A stretch of 5,440 bases of DNA from an uncultured Bifidobacteriaceae bacterium (GCA_947253155.1 CAMXYK010000030.1:1-5440), one strand, 5' to 3'; positions 1 to 5,358 are shown, counted from the stretch's first letter. Notes: a model not told the origin generated them from the letters alone. Program-made: numbers and translations.

Positions 1-787
1 CAATATCTGGGTACCAATGCGACTTTTCGTCACACATGTAGTGCACAGGAGTGCCTCCTGCCAGGCTCGCGCACGCAGTCCACAGCGGATAGTCTGGGCT
101 TGGAATAAGAATCTCGTCGCCGCAATCAAGAAGCGCTTGCATAGAAAGGTTAATCAGCTCGGAAACGCCGTTTCCAGTGTAAATATCTTCCATTTGCACG
201 CCTGGAATGCCCTTAAGCTGATCGTATTGCATAATCGCCTTGCGTGCAGAGAAAAGTCCGCGGCTATCCGAGTAACCCTCGCAATCAATGAGCTGCTGCT
301 GCATGTCGTAAATTACTTCGTCTGGAGCGCGGAAACCAAAAGGCGCAGGATTTCCAATATTGAGCTTTAAAATATGCGTTCCGTTTGCTTCCATGTGGTT
401 TGCTTCTTCAACAACAGGGCCGCGAACGTCGTAAAGCACGTGCTCAAGTTTGGTGGATTTGTTGAAAGAGCGATGCTTTAGAGTTTCAGAAAGTTCAGCT
501 TCCGTAAGCTGTGGCTGATTTAATTGCGATTCTTCTTCAGACTGGCAGTTTTGCGCAACTTTTGCGCAAGAATGACCGCCTTTGATTCCGTCGCTGCTGA
601 TTCCGAGAATTTCTGCAAGCATGTTACGTACGTCTTTGCGAGGCTCAGTTTTGCCGCTTAAATACTGGCTTAACTGGCTTTTGCCAAGCTTATGACCGTT
701 TTTTGCTGCAAGCTCGATTACTTCAATCTGCTTGTATCCCTTGCGTTTCATAGCTTTCTTAAGCTCGTCAGCAAAATTCTGTGCCAT
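1..787 (-). CDS. HTH-domain/AlaA-type alanine aminotransferase fusion (partial, C-terminus outside window)
   Basis: This is a PLP-dependent class I/II aminotransferase, probably pyruvate-glutamate (alanine) transaminase activity in the cytoplasm. The ATG is at 787-785, and 262 codons are open to the window edge at 2. Residues about 1-70 form a compact helix-turn-helix-like domain (ELAAKNG...GKSQLSQYLSGKTEPR, residues 25-50), much like an XRE/Cro domain. A polar linker (about 71-110) follows. From about 115 the sequence closely resembles E. coli AlaA as I remember it: LNIGNPAPFGF (142-152), GYSDSRGLFSARKAIMQ (171-187), the PLP-phosphate loop GNGVSELI (205-212) and PSPDYPLWTA (229-238) with the cofactor-stacking aromatics. 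The PLP-binding lysine would lie past the window edge, so activity cannot be confirmed. AlaA itself lacks the HTH extension. No strong ribosome binding site is visible; an AGAAAG lies 8 bases before the ATG. The enzyme family is secure; a DNA-binding role for the N-terminus is inferred. Confidence 0.9.
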   Translation of the reverse strand, partial: MAQNFADELKKAMKRKGYKQIEVIELAAKNGHKLGKSQLSQYLSGKTEPRKDVRNMLAEILGISSDGIKGGHSCAKVAQNCQSEEESQLNQPQLTEAELSETLKHRSFNKSTKLEHVLYDVRGPVVEEANHMEANGTHILKLNIGNPAPFGFRAPDEVIYDMQQQLIDCEGYSDSRGLFSARKAIMQYDQLKGIPGVQMEDIYTGNGVSELINLSMQALLDCGDEILIPSPDYPLWTACASLAGGTPVHYMCDEKSHWYPDI

Positions 788-841
788 AATCTGTCTTTCT
801 CGTAAAATCAGCGTTTATAAATTGAACAAACCGACAACAAA

Positions 842-870
842 CTAATAACAAAGTTCACAATAAAGTTCAA
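842..870 (-). promoter_or_regulatory. candidate promoter of the HTH-aminotransferase gene
   Basis: On the minus strand TTGAAC (870-865) is followed by 17 bases and TATTAG (847-842). Each hexamer matches four of six consensus positions. It would leave a leader of roughly 45-50 bases. The DNA is AT-rich throughout, so hexamer matches are cheap. A second possible -10, TATAAA (819-814), lacks a good -35. Treat this as a candidate only. Confidence 0.3.
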
Positions 871-940
871 AGTATAAGTATTAAATTGAATTATTTGCCC
901 AATGTTAGTCGAAAAAATTATTTTTGTATAGTATTTTTTC

Positions 941-1010
941 AAAAAATGACGAAAAATGACGAAAAATAGTAAAAAATAATAAGAAGATAGTAAAAAGATA
1001 GTAGAAAAAT
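941..1010. repeat. phased A-tract array, about 10-bp period (probable curved DNA)
   Basis: A purine-rich plus strand carries A-runs of five or six bases starting near 941, 952, 962, 971, 992 and 1005, close to helical spacing. The first units are near-identical (GAAAAATGAC twice, then GAAAAATAGT), and the rest decay into AATAAT/AAGATAGTAAAAAG. Phased A-tracts are an established cause of intrinsic DNA curvature. No convincing coding frame spans the block. Its place between two divergent genes suggests an architectural or promoter-activating role, or simply slippage-derived spacer DNA. Confidence 0.6.
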
Positions 1011-1151
1011 TGAACTAAAGTATAAGAAATTGAATTTATATTGAACTTTTGCGAATATGTTTGGGGGTTTAAGCTTAGGAATATTGCATGATTTACGACA
1101 TTGCGAGCATCTCGTAGAATCTCTGTTAAGCGGTTTGCTACCATAAAAGCT

Positions 1152-1409
1152 ATGTATTTCTTTACTCCGAGGCGCTGCGAATCTACCCAAAAAATCATGT
1201 ATAAGAATAAAGGGCAGGCTCTTATGGCGGCGGAGCAAAGTTTAAGAGAGCGCGGCGCGCAATTGTGGGTTTACGCTTGTGAATATTGCGGTTGTTGGCA
1301 TTTGACGCATAAAAATCCGGTGGATCGCATGTATTCGGATATGCGTTCGCCATCCGCAAGCACAAAGCCAAAATCTAGAAAACGCGGATATAAACCAAGA
1401 CGGCGCTAA
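1152..1409 (+). CDS. small basic Cys/His protein of unknown function
   Basis: An 85-residue protein from the ATG at 1152. I do not recognise a named family, though the layout resembles small actinobacterial and phage proteins with a Cys...YxCxxCGxWHLT core. Visible features are Cys9, a Lys-rich stretch with QALMAAEQSLRERG (22-35), then VYACEYCGCWHLTHK (40-54), giving C43-x2-C46, C48, H50 and H53 as a possible metal site. A very basic tail (72-85, nine Lys/Arg in 14 residues) suggests nucleic-acid contact. The reading frame stays open upstream to a TTG at 1101, and an internal ATG lies at 1197. ATG 1152 is preferred because it keeps Cys9 and is the first ATG. No good ribosome binding site precedes any of the three. 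The gene converges on the nitroreductase gene with 32 bases between stops. Gene status is likely because the Cys/His core looks conserved; function is open. Confidence 0.65.
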   Translation: MYFFTPRRCESTQKIMYKNKGQALMAAEQSLRERGAQLWVYACEYCGCWHLTHKNPVDRMYSDMRSPSASTKPKSRKRGYKPRRR

Positions 1410-1430
1410 GTTAAAGCGTCGCTAAGTTAA
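1404..1430. repeat. 11-bp direct repeat at the convergent gene ends
   Basis: CGCTAAGTTAA occurs at 1404-1414 and 1420-1430, a 16-base period, with a degenerate third copy (AGCTAATTAA) at 1436-1445. The first copy contains the stop codon of the small Cys/His gene, and the third overlaps the stop of the nitroreductase gene. There is no hairpin followed by a T-run on either strand here, so I do not call a terminator. Confidence 0.5.
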
Positions 1431-1441
1431 GGCGGAGCTAA

Positions 1442-2224
1442 TTAAGCAACATTAAAACCTTGTCTTGCAACCTGCTCAACATCTTCTGCCTCATGCTTTT
1501 TCGCGCTATTATCCGTTGCCAACGCAACAATTTGCGCACTAAAAGCATCAACTGGTCGGCTGGCGTTTCGCAAATCGTAGTATTGATGCACGCGAGCGTC
1601 AAAATCAACAAGATTTTCTAATAATTCAGCGTCGTCAGCAGGGTAAGTATTCTCAAAAATCTGCATATTAGCGCTCATTCGCGGCTTTAATTCAGGATTT
1701 TGCGCAGGCTTACCAATTGCTAAGCCGAGCACAGGGTACGTGTATTCAGGCAAATTCAAAATATCAATAAGCTGAGTTCTACTGTTCAAAATTGAACCGA
1801 GAATTACGCAACCAAGTCCCAAAGATTCCGCGGCAGTTTCCATGGCATGAAGCGCCAAAATAACGTCGTTTTGAGCCTGAGTAAAGCGGTAACGAGTTTT
1901 AAGCATAAACTCATCGCTGCTGGTATCGATGCAATTTTTTCGCGCAATTGCAGCGTTTCTATGCTCATCAATAATAAAAACGTACAGTAGTGGAGCTGTA
2001 GCAATATATGTTTGGTTGCCGATTTCGGAAAGCTTCTGCTTAATTGCGCTATCCGTAATTTTAATCGCTGACCAATCGTTCAAAAACTGGCTGCAAGCGG
2101 CTCGCTGAGCCACGGTTTCAAGAGTTGCGACTGTATTGTCGTCAATTGCTTCGCTGCTAAAAGCGCGAATAGAACGGCGGTTTAGTAAAGTATCAATAGT
2201 TTCGTTATGACGTAAGTTTTGCAC
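1442..2224 (-). CDS. NfsA-type NAD(P)H-dependent flavin nitroreductase
   Basis: A 260-residue FMN-dependent oxidoreductase of the nitroreductase fold, NfsA/flavin-reductase branch, expected to be a cytoplasmic dimer reducing nitroaromatics, quinones or flavins with NAD(P)H. The FMN-phosphate motif RRSIRAF is at 16-22. AACSQFLNDWSAIKI (42-56) and ATAPLLYVFIIDEHR (75-89) match the family core. DVILALHAMETAAESLGLG (120-138), ILGSILN (141-147), LPEYTYPVLGLAIGKP (158-173) and LKPRM (179-183) follow in the usual order; the KPR is a family mark of the NfsA group. Length is close to the usual 240-250, with a polar C-terminal tail. The start is GTG at 2224-2222, with AAGGGA ten bases before it. A later ATG would remove the RRSIR motif. 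The substrate cannot be told from sequence. It lies 117 bases downstream of the DUF4235-like gene on the same strand. Confidence 0.9.
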   Translation of the reverse strand: MQNLRHNETIDTLLNRRSIRAFSSEAIDDNTVATLETVAQRAACSQFLNDWSAIKITDSAIKQKLSEIGNQTYIATAPLLYVFIIDEHRNAAIARKNCIDTSSDEFMLKTRYRFTQAQNDVILALHAMETAAESLGLGCVILGSILNSRTQLIDILNLPEYTYPVLGLAIGKPAQNPELKPRMSANMQIFENTYPADDAELLENLVDFDARVHQYYDLRNASRPVDAFSAQIVALATDNSAKKHEAEDVEQVARQGFNVA

Positions 2225-2238
2225 GTTGCTCTTATCCC

Positions 2239-2316
2239 TTATTATTTCCTTATTATCTTCTTATTATTTCGTTTACTTTTATTATTTCGATTATTCCGAT
2301 TATTCCGCTTATTTCC
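2239..2316. repeat. imperfect 9-11 bp tandem repeat upstream of the nitroreductase gene
   Basis: TTATTATTTC occurs exactly at 2239-2248, 2261-2270 and 2279-2288, separated by variants. It is followed by two GATTATTCC copies (2289-2297, 2298-2306) and a third relative (2307-2316). Read on the minus strand it is purine-rich (GAAATAATAA) and sits directly before the nitroreductase ribosome binding site. A 16-base string, AAATAATAAGAAGATA, occurs here on the minus strand (2269-2254) and on the plus strand at 974-989. The plus-strand frame through it is open but is clearly a by-product of the repeat. Confidence 0.65.
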
Positions 2317-2341
2317 GCATTCTCAGTTCATTTGTTCAAAA

Positions 2342-2797
2342 TTAGAATTTATTTTTTCTAAACTGCCGCTTTCTTTGCCTTCGCGCAATATAAGACAAGG
2401 TTCCGCTGCTTACTAAGCGGCCAACAATCGTAGTAAGAATCGCGGAAAATACTGCAAATCCAATAGACATTAGCAGAGGCTCTTCTTGCTTAACACGTTG
2501 CTTTTGAGCAATTTTTTCTTTAGAAAGATTGTTAGGACGATTATTAGAGTTTAAATTAATCTTTTCAGTATCAACATGTTTTTTCCACACAACATGCGCA
2601 ATTTGCCCAGCTATAAACGTTGCGAAAGATGGAAGTGCGGCTTTAAGCAACGAATCTCCTAAAGTATTTGGGTTTTTTAATCGGCGCTCGCGAAGCACAT
2701 CAATCTTATGATTTGCTGCATTAAGTCTCTGTACTGTAGCCTGAGCTGCGCGATGATTGCGAACGTATTTATTATTTGCCGATGATAATTGCGTCAT
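2342..2797 (-). CDS. DUF4235-like two-helix membrane protein
   Basis: A 151-residue protein from ATG 2797-2795. It resembles the actinobacterial DUF4235 family of small membrane proteins of unknown function. Residues 1-45 are polar and probably helical, ending in LKNPNTLGD (40-48). Hydrophobic segment one is about 50-70 (KAALPSFATFIAGQIAHVVW), with the Trp71 followed by basic residues typical of the family. A polar, Lys/Asn/Gln-rich loop covers 72-106. Hydrophobic segment two is about 108-130, with Arg127 near its end, followed by a very basic tail (RRQRKRQFRKNKF). The same frame stays open to 2989, but that extension would overlap the divergent histidine-phosphatase gene and has no family support, so the ATG at 2797 is chosen. 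The membrane location is a prediction from hydrophobicity. The longer loop is unusual compared with the short DUF4235 consensus as I recall it. Confidence 0.72.
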   Translation of the reverse strand: MTQLSSANNKYVRNHRAAQATVQRLNAANHKIDVLRERRLKNPNTLGDSLLKAALPSFATFIAGQIAHVVWKKHVDTEKINLNSNNRPNNLSKEKIAQKQRVKQEEPLLMSIGFAVFSAILTTIVGRLVSSGTLSYIARRQRKRQFRKNKF

Positions 2798-2968
2798 ATT
2801 TTCTATGTTAGTGGTAACGAAATACCAATTTTGGCGGTAACATAGAACAGTAATCTCGATTTGCAGCAGTGTAGATGCATTTTGAGAAATATACGTGAAC
2901 AAACTCGTGCCGCTTGGCGTCCGGCGCGACGGAAGGGTTACGTGGCGCTGTAGAGGAATGTGAAAGCT
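2798..2968. other. divergent spacer between DUF4235-like and phosphatase genes
   Basis: This 171-base spacer holds the inverted repeat described at 2801-2847 and a GC-rich patch at about 2905-2950 that stands out from the AT-rich surroundings. Promoters for both genes must lie here, but I found no convincing -35/-10 pair on either strand. An open frame through it on the minus strand is an upstream extension of the membrane-protein frame and is not supported. Confidence 0.5.
2801..2847. promoter_or_regulatory. perfect 10-bp inverted repeat just upstream of the DUF4235-like gene
   Basis: TTCTATGTTA (2801-2810) and TAACATAGAA (2838-2847) are exact complements with 27 bases between them. Inside lie a direct repeat of GGTAAC (2813-2818 and 2836-2841), a small GGTA/TACC dyad (2813-2816 with 2823-2826) and CCAA/TTGG (2825-2828 with 2831-2834). 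The repeat ends three bases before the ATG at 2797. In mRNA it could fold over the ribosome entry site; in DNA it could be an operator. It has no T-run on either side, so it is not a terminator. Confidence 0.5.
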
Positions 2969-3679
2969 ATGCAGAATAACGCTACTCAAGAATTATGCGA
3001 AAAAAAGTGCTCGAAGCAGGGCTGCTTGGTGTTGCTTCGTCACGGTCAAACAGCTTGGAGTGTGTCTGGTCAGCATACTGGGCGCACGGATTTGCCGCTT
3101 ACTGAAGTAGGTATTGAGCAGGCAAAAGATGTGAAAATGCGTTTGCGCTGTGAGTTTCCGCAAGGTTTTGATGAGGATTGCGTATTTGTAAGCCCGCTTC
3201 GTCGCGCTCAGCAAACTGCTCAGCTTGCAGGTTTTGAAGCGTACACAATTTGCGATAGTGCGCTGGAGTGGGATTATGGTGCAGCTGAGGGGCGCACACG
3301 CGGCGATATTGCGGCATTAAGTGGCGTTGAAGCGTGGGATGTGTGGAAGCACGGTCCTAAAGTTCTTCCTGAGCATATGATTAGCGATGCTCGAGAGGTG
3401 CTTCCTAATGGTGAGGAAGTTGATGTGCATAGAACTTCTGGCGAAAGTTTGCAAGAGGTTTCGGATCGTACTCAAAAAATTATTGATGCTGCAATTCCTA
3501 AACTTAAGCAGGGTAAAAATGTGCTTGTGGTTGCTCACGCACATGTTTTGCGCATACTAACTACTCGCTGGCTTGGAGTAAGCCCGGATTTTGCGCGATT
3601 GCTGCGTCTTGATACTGCGCATTATTCTGTGCTGGGCGAGTACAAAGGTGACAATGTTATTGTGCATTGGAATTGCTGA
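2969..3679 (+). CDS. histidine-phosphatase superfamily protein (phosphoglycerate-mutase-like fold)
   Basis: A 236-residue branch-1 histidine phosphatase, a cytoplasmic enzyme that would hydrolyse a small phosphorylated substrate through a phosphohistidine. LVLLRHGQTAW (20-30) carries the RHG signature with nucleophile His25. VSPLRRAQQTA (74-84) carries the conserved arginines, and LEWDYGAAEG (99-108) holds the likely acid Glu100. VVAHAHVLRIL (187-197) provides the second catalytic His190. The EWDYG form and the W-x-H-x-L-R-like end recall fungal sedoheptulose-1,7-bisphosphatase relatives more than true phosphoglycerate mutases, so mutase activity should not be assumed. The middle contains a GES element (158-160). 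ATG 2969 is chosen over an upstream in-frame GTG at 2960, because AGAGGA (2952-2957) lies only two bases from the GTG but eleven from the ATG. It is divergent from the DUF4235-like gene. I see no clear promoter or terminator. Confidence 0.88.
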   Translation: MQNNATQELCEKKCSKQGCLVLLRHGQTAWSVSGQHTGRTDLPLTEVGIEQAKDVKMRLRCEFPQGFDEDCVFVSPLRRAQQTAQLAGFEAYTICDSALEWDYGAAEGRTRGDIAALSGVEAWDVWKHGPKVLPEHMISDAREVLPNGEEVDVHRTSGESLQEVSDRTQKIIDAAIPKLKQGKNVLVVAHAHVLRILTTRWLGVSPDFARLLRLDTAHYSVLGEYKGDNVIVHWNC

Positions 3680-3725
3680 TTTTATTTTTTGATGCGACAC
3701 GCGTTAATTTAGGTTATGCCATCGT

Positions 3726-3754
3726 TTGCAATATTCAAATAGTTGAGGCATAAT
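3726..3754 (+). promoter_or_regulatory. promoter of the solute-binding protein gene
   Basis: TTGCAA (3726-3731), a 17-base spacer, then CATAAT (3749-3754), which matches five of six -10 positions. Transcription would begin near 3761, giving a leader of about 70 bases. An overlapping weaker option is TTGAGG (3743-3748) with ATAAGG (3766-3771). The spacing and the high-expression codon use of the gene behind it support the first choice. Confidence 0.55.
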
Positions 3755-3771
3755 AAGTATTGTCGATAAGG

Positions 3772-3785
3772 ACACCTAGAGGTGT
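3772..3785. promoter_or_regulatory. 14-bp inverted repeat in the solute-binding protein leader
   Basis: ACACCT (3772-3777) and AGGTGT (3780-3785) form a perfect dyad around two central bases. GGAC (3770-3773) can also pair with GTCC (3790-3793). It lies about 20 bases beyond the proposed -10, just downstream of the likely transcription start, the usual place for a repressor operator of a sugar-uptake gene. It does not have the CG-centred form typical of LacI-family operators, so the regulator is unknown. A short leader hairpin is the alternative. Confidence 0.4.
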
Positions 3786-3817
3786 GGCAGTCCAACGAAG
3801 GGATTGTCGGCATACGA

Positions 3818-3823
3818 GAAAGG
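3818..3823 (+). promoter_or_regulatory. ribosome binding site deciding the solute-binding protein start
   Basis: GAAAGG ends seven bases before ATG 3831 and four before the adjacent ATG 3828. The first gives the better spacing. It also argues against the in-frame TTG at 3804, which has GAAGGG (3797-3802) only one base ahead and would add residues before the signal peptide. Confidence 0.6.
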
Positions 3824-3830
3824 TTCGATG

Positions 3831-5174
3831 ATGAATCGTACGATTAAGTCAACAATTGCATTGGTAGCTTGCTCAGCGATGGCTTTTGGCGCTCTCGCAG
3901 CTTGCGGTTCCTCTTCCAGCGATAAAGCCGCTGAGAAGGGTAAGGTTTACTTCCTGAACTTCAAGCCAGAAGTTGCAAACCAGTGGAAGGAAGTTGCTAA
4001 GGAATATACCAAGAAGACTGGCGTTCAGGTAAAGGTTCAGACCGCTGCTTCTGGTACATACGAGCAGTCTTTGAAGAGCGAAATCAGCAAGGGTGACGAA
4101 GCTCCTACACTCTTCCAGATTAACGGCCCAGTTGGTTACGCAAGCTGGAAGGATTACACCGCTGATTTGAAGGATACCGAGCTTTACAACCAGCTTCAGA
4201 ACAAGGATATTGCTCTTAAGGATGGCGATAAGGTTGTTGGCGTTCCATACGCAATGGAAACCTACGGCTTGATTTACAACAAGGCTTTGCTTAAGAAGTA
4301 CACCGAGCTTAAGGATGCAAAGGTAAAGTCTGCTGAGGAGATTAACTCCTTCGATAAGTTGAAGGCTGTTGCTGACGACATTCAGAAGCACAAGGCAGAT
4401 CTTGGTGTTGATGGTGCCTTCACTTCCGCAGGCTTCGATTCCAGCTCCGACTGGCGCTTCAAGACCCACCTTGCTAACCTTCCTCTGTACTACGAGTTCA
4501 AGGAAGATCACGTTACCAAGCAGCCTGCAAAGGTTAAGGGTACATTCCTTGATGGTTACAAGAAGATCTTCGATCTTTACATCACTGATTCCACAACTCC
4601 TGCAACTCAGCTCAGCTCCAAGACTGGCGAGGATGCAAACGCTGAATTCTCCCAGAACAAGGCTGTGTTCTACCAGAATGGTACTTGGGCTTGGGGCGAC
4701 CTCTCCAAGGCTGGTATGAAGGCCGAAGATCTTGGCATGCTCCCAATTTACATTGGTGCTAAGGGCGAAGAGAAGCAAGGCTTGGCCACCGGTTCTGAGA
4801 ATTATTGGTGCATCAACGATAAGGCTTCTGACGCAAACAAGAAGGCCACCAAGGACTTCTTGAAGTGGTTGCTTACCTCCGAAGAAGGCAAGGATGCTCT
4901 GTCCAAGAAGATGGGCTTCACAACTCCATTCAAGAGCTTCGCAGATATTAAGTCCGACAACCCATTGACTCAGGCTGCTGTTGAGGATGCTAAGTCCGGT
5001 AAGACCCCAGTAAGCTGGAACTTCACCGTTATGCCATCTGACAACTGGAAGAACGATCTCGGCTCTGCTTTGCTCGAGTACGCTCAGGGCACTGGCAAGT
5101 GGGATAAGGTTAAGACCGCATTCGTTGACGGCTGGGCTAAGGAATATGCTCAGGCTCACGAAGATGAGGACTAA
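3831..5174 (+). CDS. carbohydrate ABC-transporter substrate-binding lipoprotein
   Basis: A 447-residue extracellular solute-binding protein (family 1, MalE/MsmE-like) that would capture a sugar or oligosaccharide outside the membrane and hand it to an ABC permease pair. The signal peptide has a basic start (MNRTIK), a hydrophobic core (8-22) and a lipobox LAAC with Cys25 as the lipidated residue, followed by a GSSSSDK linker. Mature-domain features include the strand YFLNFKPE, ASGTYEQSLKSEI, APTLFQINGPVGY, VVGVPYAMETYGLIYNK (typical of the family hinge region), FYQNGTWAW and a C-terminal DFLKWLLTSEEGKDAL stretch. Tryptophans and tyrosines abundant in these segments are usual for sugar stacking. 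The ligand cannot be told. Codon use is strongly biased (AAG for almost every Lys, TTC for most Phe), unlike the neighbouring genes, which fits high expression. It is followed by a terminator, and no permease or ATPase gene is visible in the window. A long antisense open frame is a shadow of this codon bias. Confidence 0.95.
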   Translation: MNRTIKSTIALVACSAMAFGALAACGSSSSDKAAEKGKVYFLNFKPEVANQWKEVAKEYTKKTGVQVKVQTAASGTYEQSLKSEISKGDEAPTLFQINGPVGYASWKDYTADLKDTELYNQLQNKDIALKDGDKVVGVPYAMETYGLIYNKALLKKYTELKDAKVKSAEEINSFDKLKAVADDIQKHKADLGVDGAFTSAGFDSSSDWRFKTHLANLPLYYEFKEDHVTKQPAKVKGTFLDGYKKIFDLYITDSTTPATQLSSKTGEDANAEFSQNKAVFYQNGTWAWGDLSKAGMKAEDLGMLPIYIGAKGEEKQGLATGSENYWCINDKASDANKKATKDFLKWLLTSEEGKDALSKKMGFTTPFKSFADIKSDNPLTQAAVEDAKSGKTPVSWNFTVMPSDNWKNDLGSALLEYAQGTGKWDKVKTAFVDGWAKEYAQAHEDED

Positions 5175-5183
5175 TCTTCATTC

Positions 5184-5252
5184 AAATAAATTAATATTAA
5201 ATAAATTAATAGACGTTGCACCTCTGACGTAAGTAAGCAAAGGTGACGTAAG
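5184..5252. repeat. two short direct repeats between gene and terminator
   Basis: AAATAAATTAAT occurs at 5184-5195 and 5199-5210 (15-base period). TGACGTAAG occurs at 5225-5233 and 5244-5252 (19-base period), flanked by CACCT (5219-5223) and AGGTG (5241-5245), which could pair into a weak stem. They lie in the 3' untranslated stretch of the solute-binding protein mRNA. No function is evident. Confidence 0.5.
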
Positions 5253-5255
5253 CGG

Positions 5256-5307
5256 ATCCGCTAGGATACTGACACAGTTTAGTGTTAAGTCCTAGCGGAT
5301 TTTTGTT
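5256..5307 (+). terminator. intrinsic terminator after the solute-binding protein gene
   Basis: ATCCGCTAGGA (5256-5266) pairs perfectly with TCCTAGCGGAT (5290-5300), an 11-bp stem. ACAC (5272-5275) and GTGT (5282-5285) can extend it as an upper stem with a six-base loop. TTTTGTT follows directly at 5301. The left arm overlaps the palindrome GCGGATCCGC (5252-5261), which offers a competing fold. The T-run is only on the plus-strand side, so it acts on the upstream gene. If transporter genes follow, partial read-through here would give an excess of binding protein over permease, a common arrangement. Confidence 0.88.
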
Positions 5308-5358
5308 ATTTAAATAATGTTGTAAATAAAACGATGCTTGCTTAATAAAAATAAAATA

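Larger units (their letters stand above)
822..1046. repeat. cluster of TTGAAC/GTTCAA boxes in the divergent spacer
   Basis: Exact TTGAAC or its complement GTTCAA occurs at 822-827, 865-870, 1010-1015 and 1041-1046, with one-mismatch relatives at 853-858 (GTTCAC), 886-891 and 1030-1035 (TTGAAT). AAAGTTCA is repeated with a 12-base period at 850-857 and 862-869. A longer similarity, AAGTATAAG followed by AAATTGAATT, occurs near 870-892 and again near 1018-1035. The box resembles a -35 element, so some copies may be promoter parts. The clustering between two divergent genes also fits repeated operator half-sites. No regulator is known for these sites from the sequence alone. Confidence 0.4.

Noticed and set aside
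17..370. Plus-strand open frame of 117 codons
   Set aside because: It is antisense to the aminotransferase, whose GNPAPFGF, GNGVSELI and PDYPLW motifs are clear; the plus-strand product shows no domain.
905..1238. Two minus-strand frames of 97-99 codons through the divergent spacer
   Set aside because: They run through the A-tract block and give low-complexity Phe/Leu/Ile/Ser protein with no motif; they overlap the better supported Cys/His gene.
2219..2416. Plus-strand frame giving Leu/Phe/Arg repeats
   Set aside because: The repeats are the translation of the pyrimidine-rich tandem DNA repeat, and the frame runs into the 3' end of the membrane-protein gene.
2798..2989. 64-residue N-terminal extension of the DUF4235-like protein
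   Set aside because: It would overlap the divergent phosphatase start and has no family similarity; the polar N-terminus from 2797 already fits.
3680..3700. T-rich stretch after the phosphatase gene as terminator
   Set aside because: No stable hairpin precedes the T-run; only a three-base-pair stem can be drawn.
3759..3809. ATTGTCG repeated at 3759-3765 and 3803-3809
   Set aside because: Only seven bases, 44 apart, with no symmetry; chance recurrence is likely.
3873..5159. 428-codon minus-strand open frame
   Set aside because: It lies entirely antisense to the solute-binding protein and results from its biased codon use; no ribosome binding site or recognisable domain.
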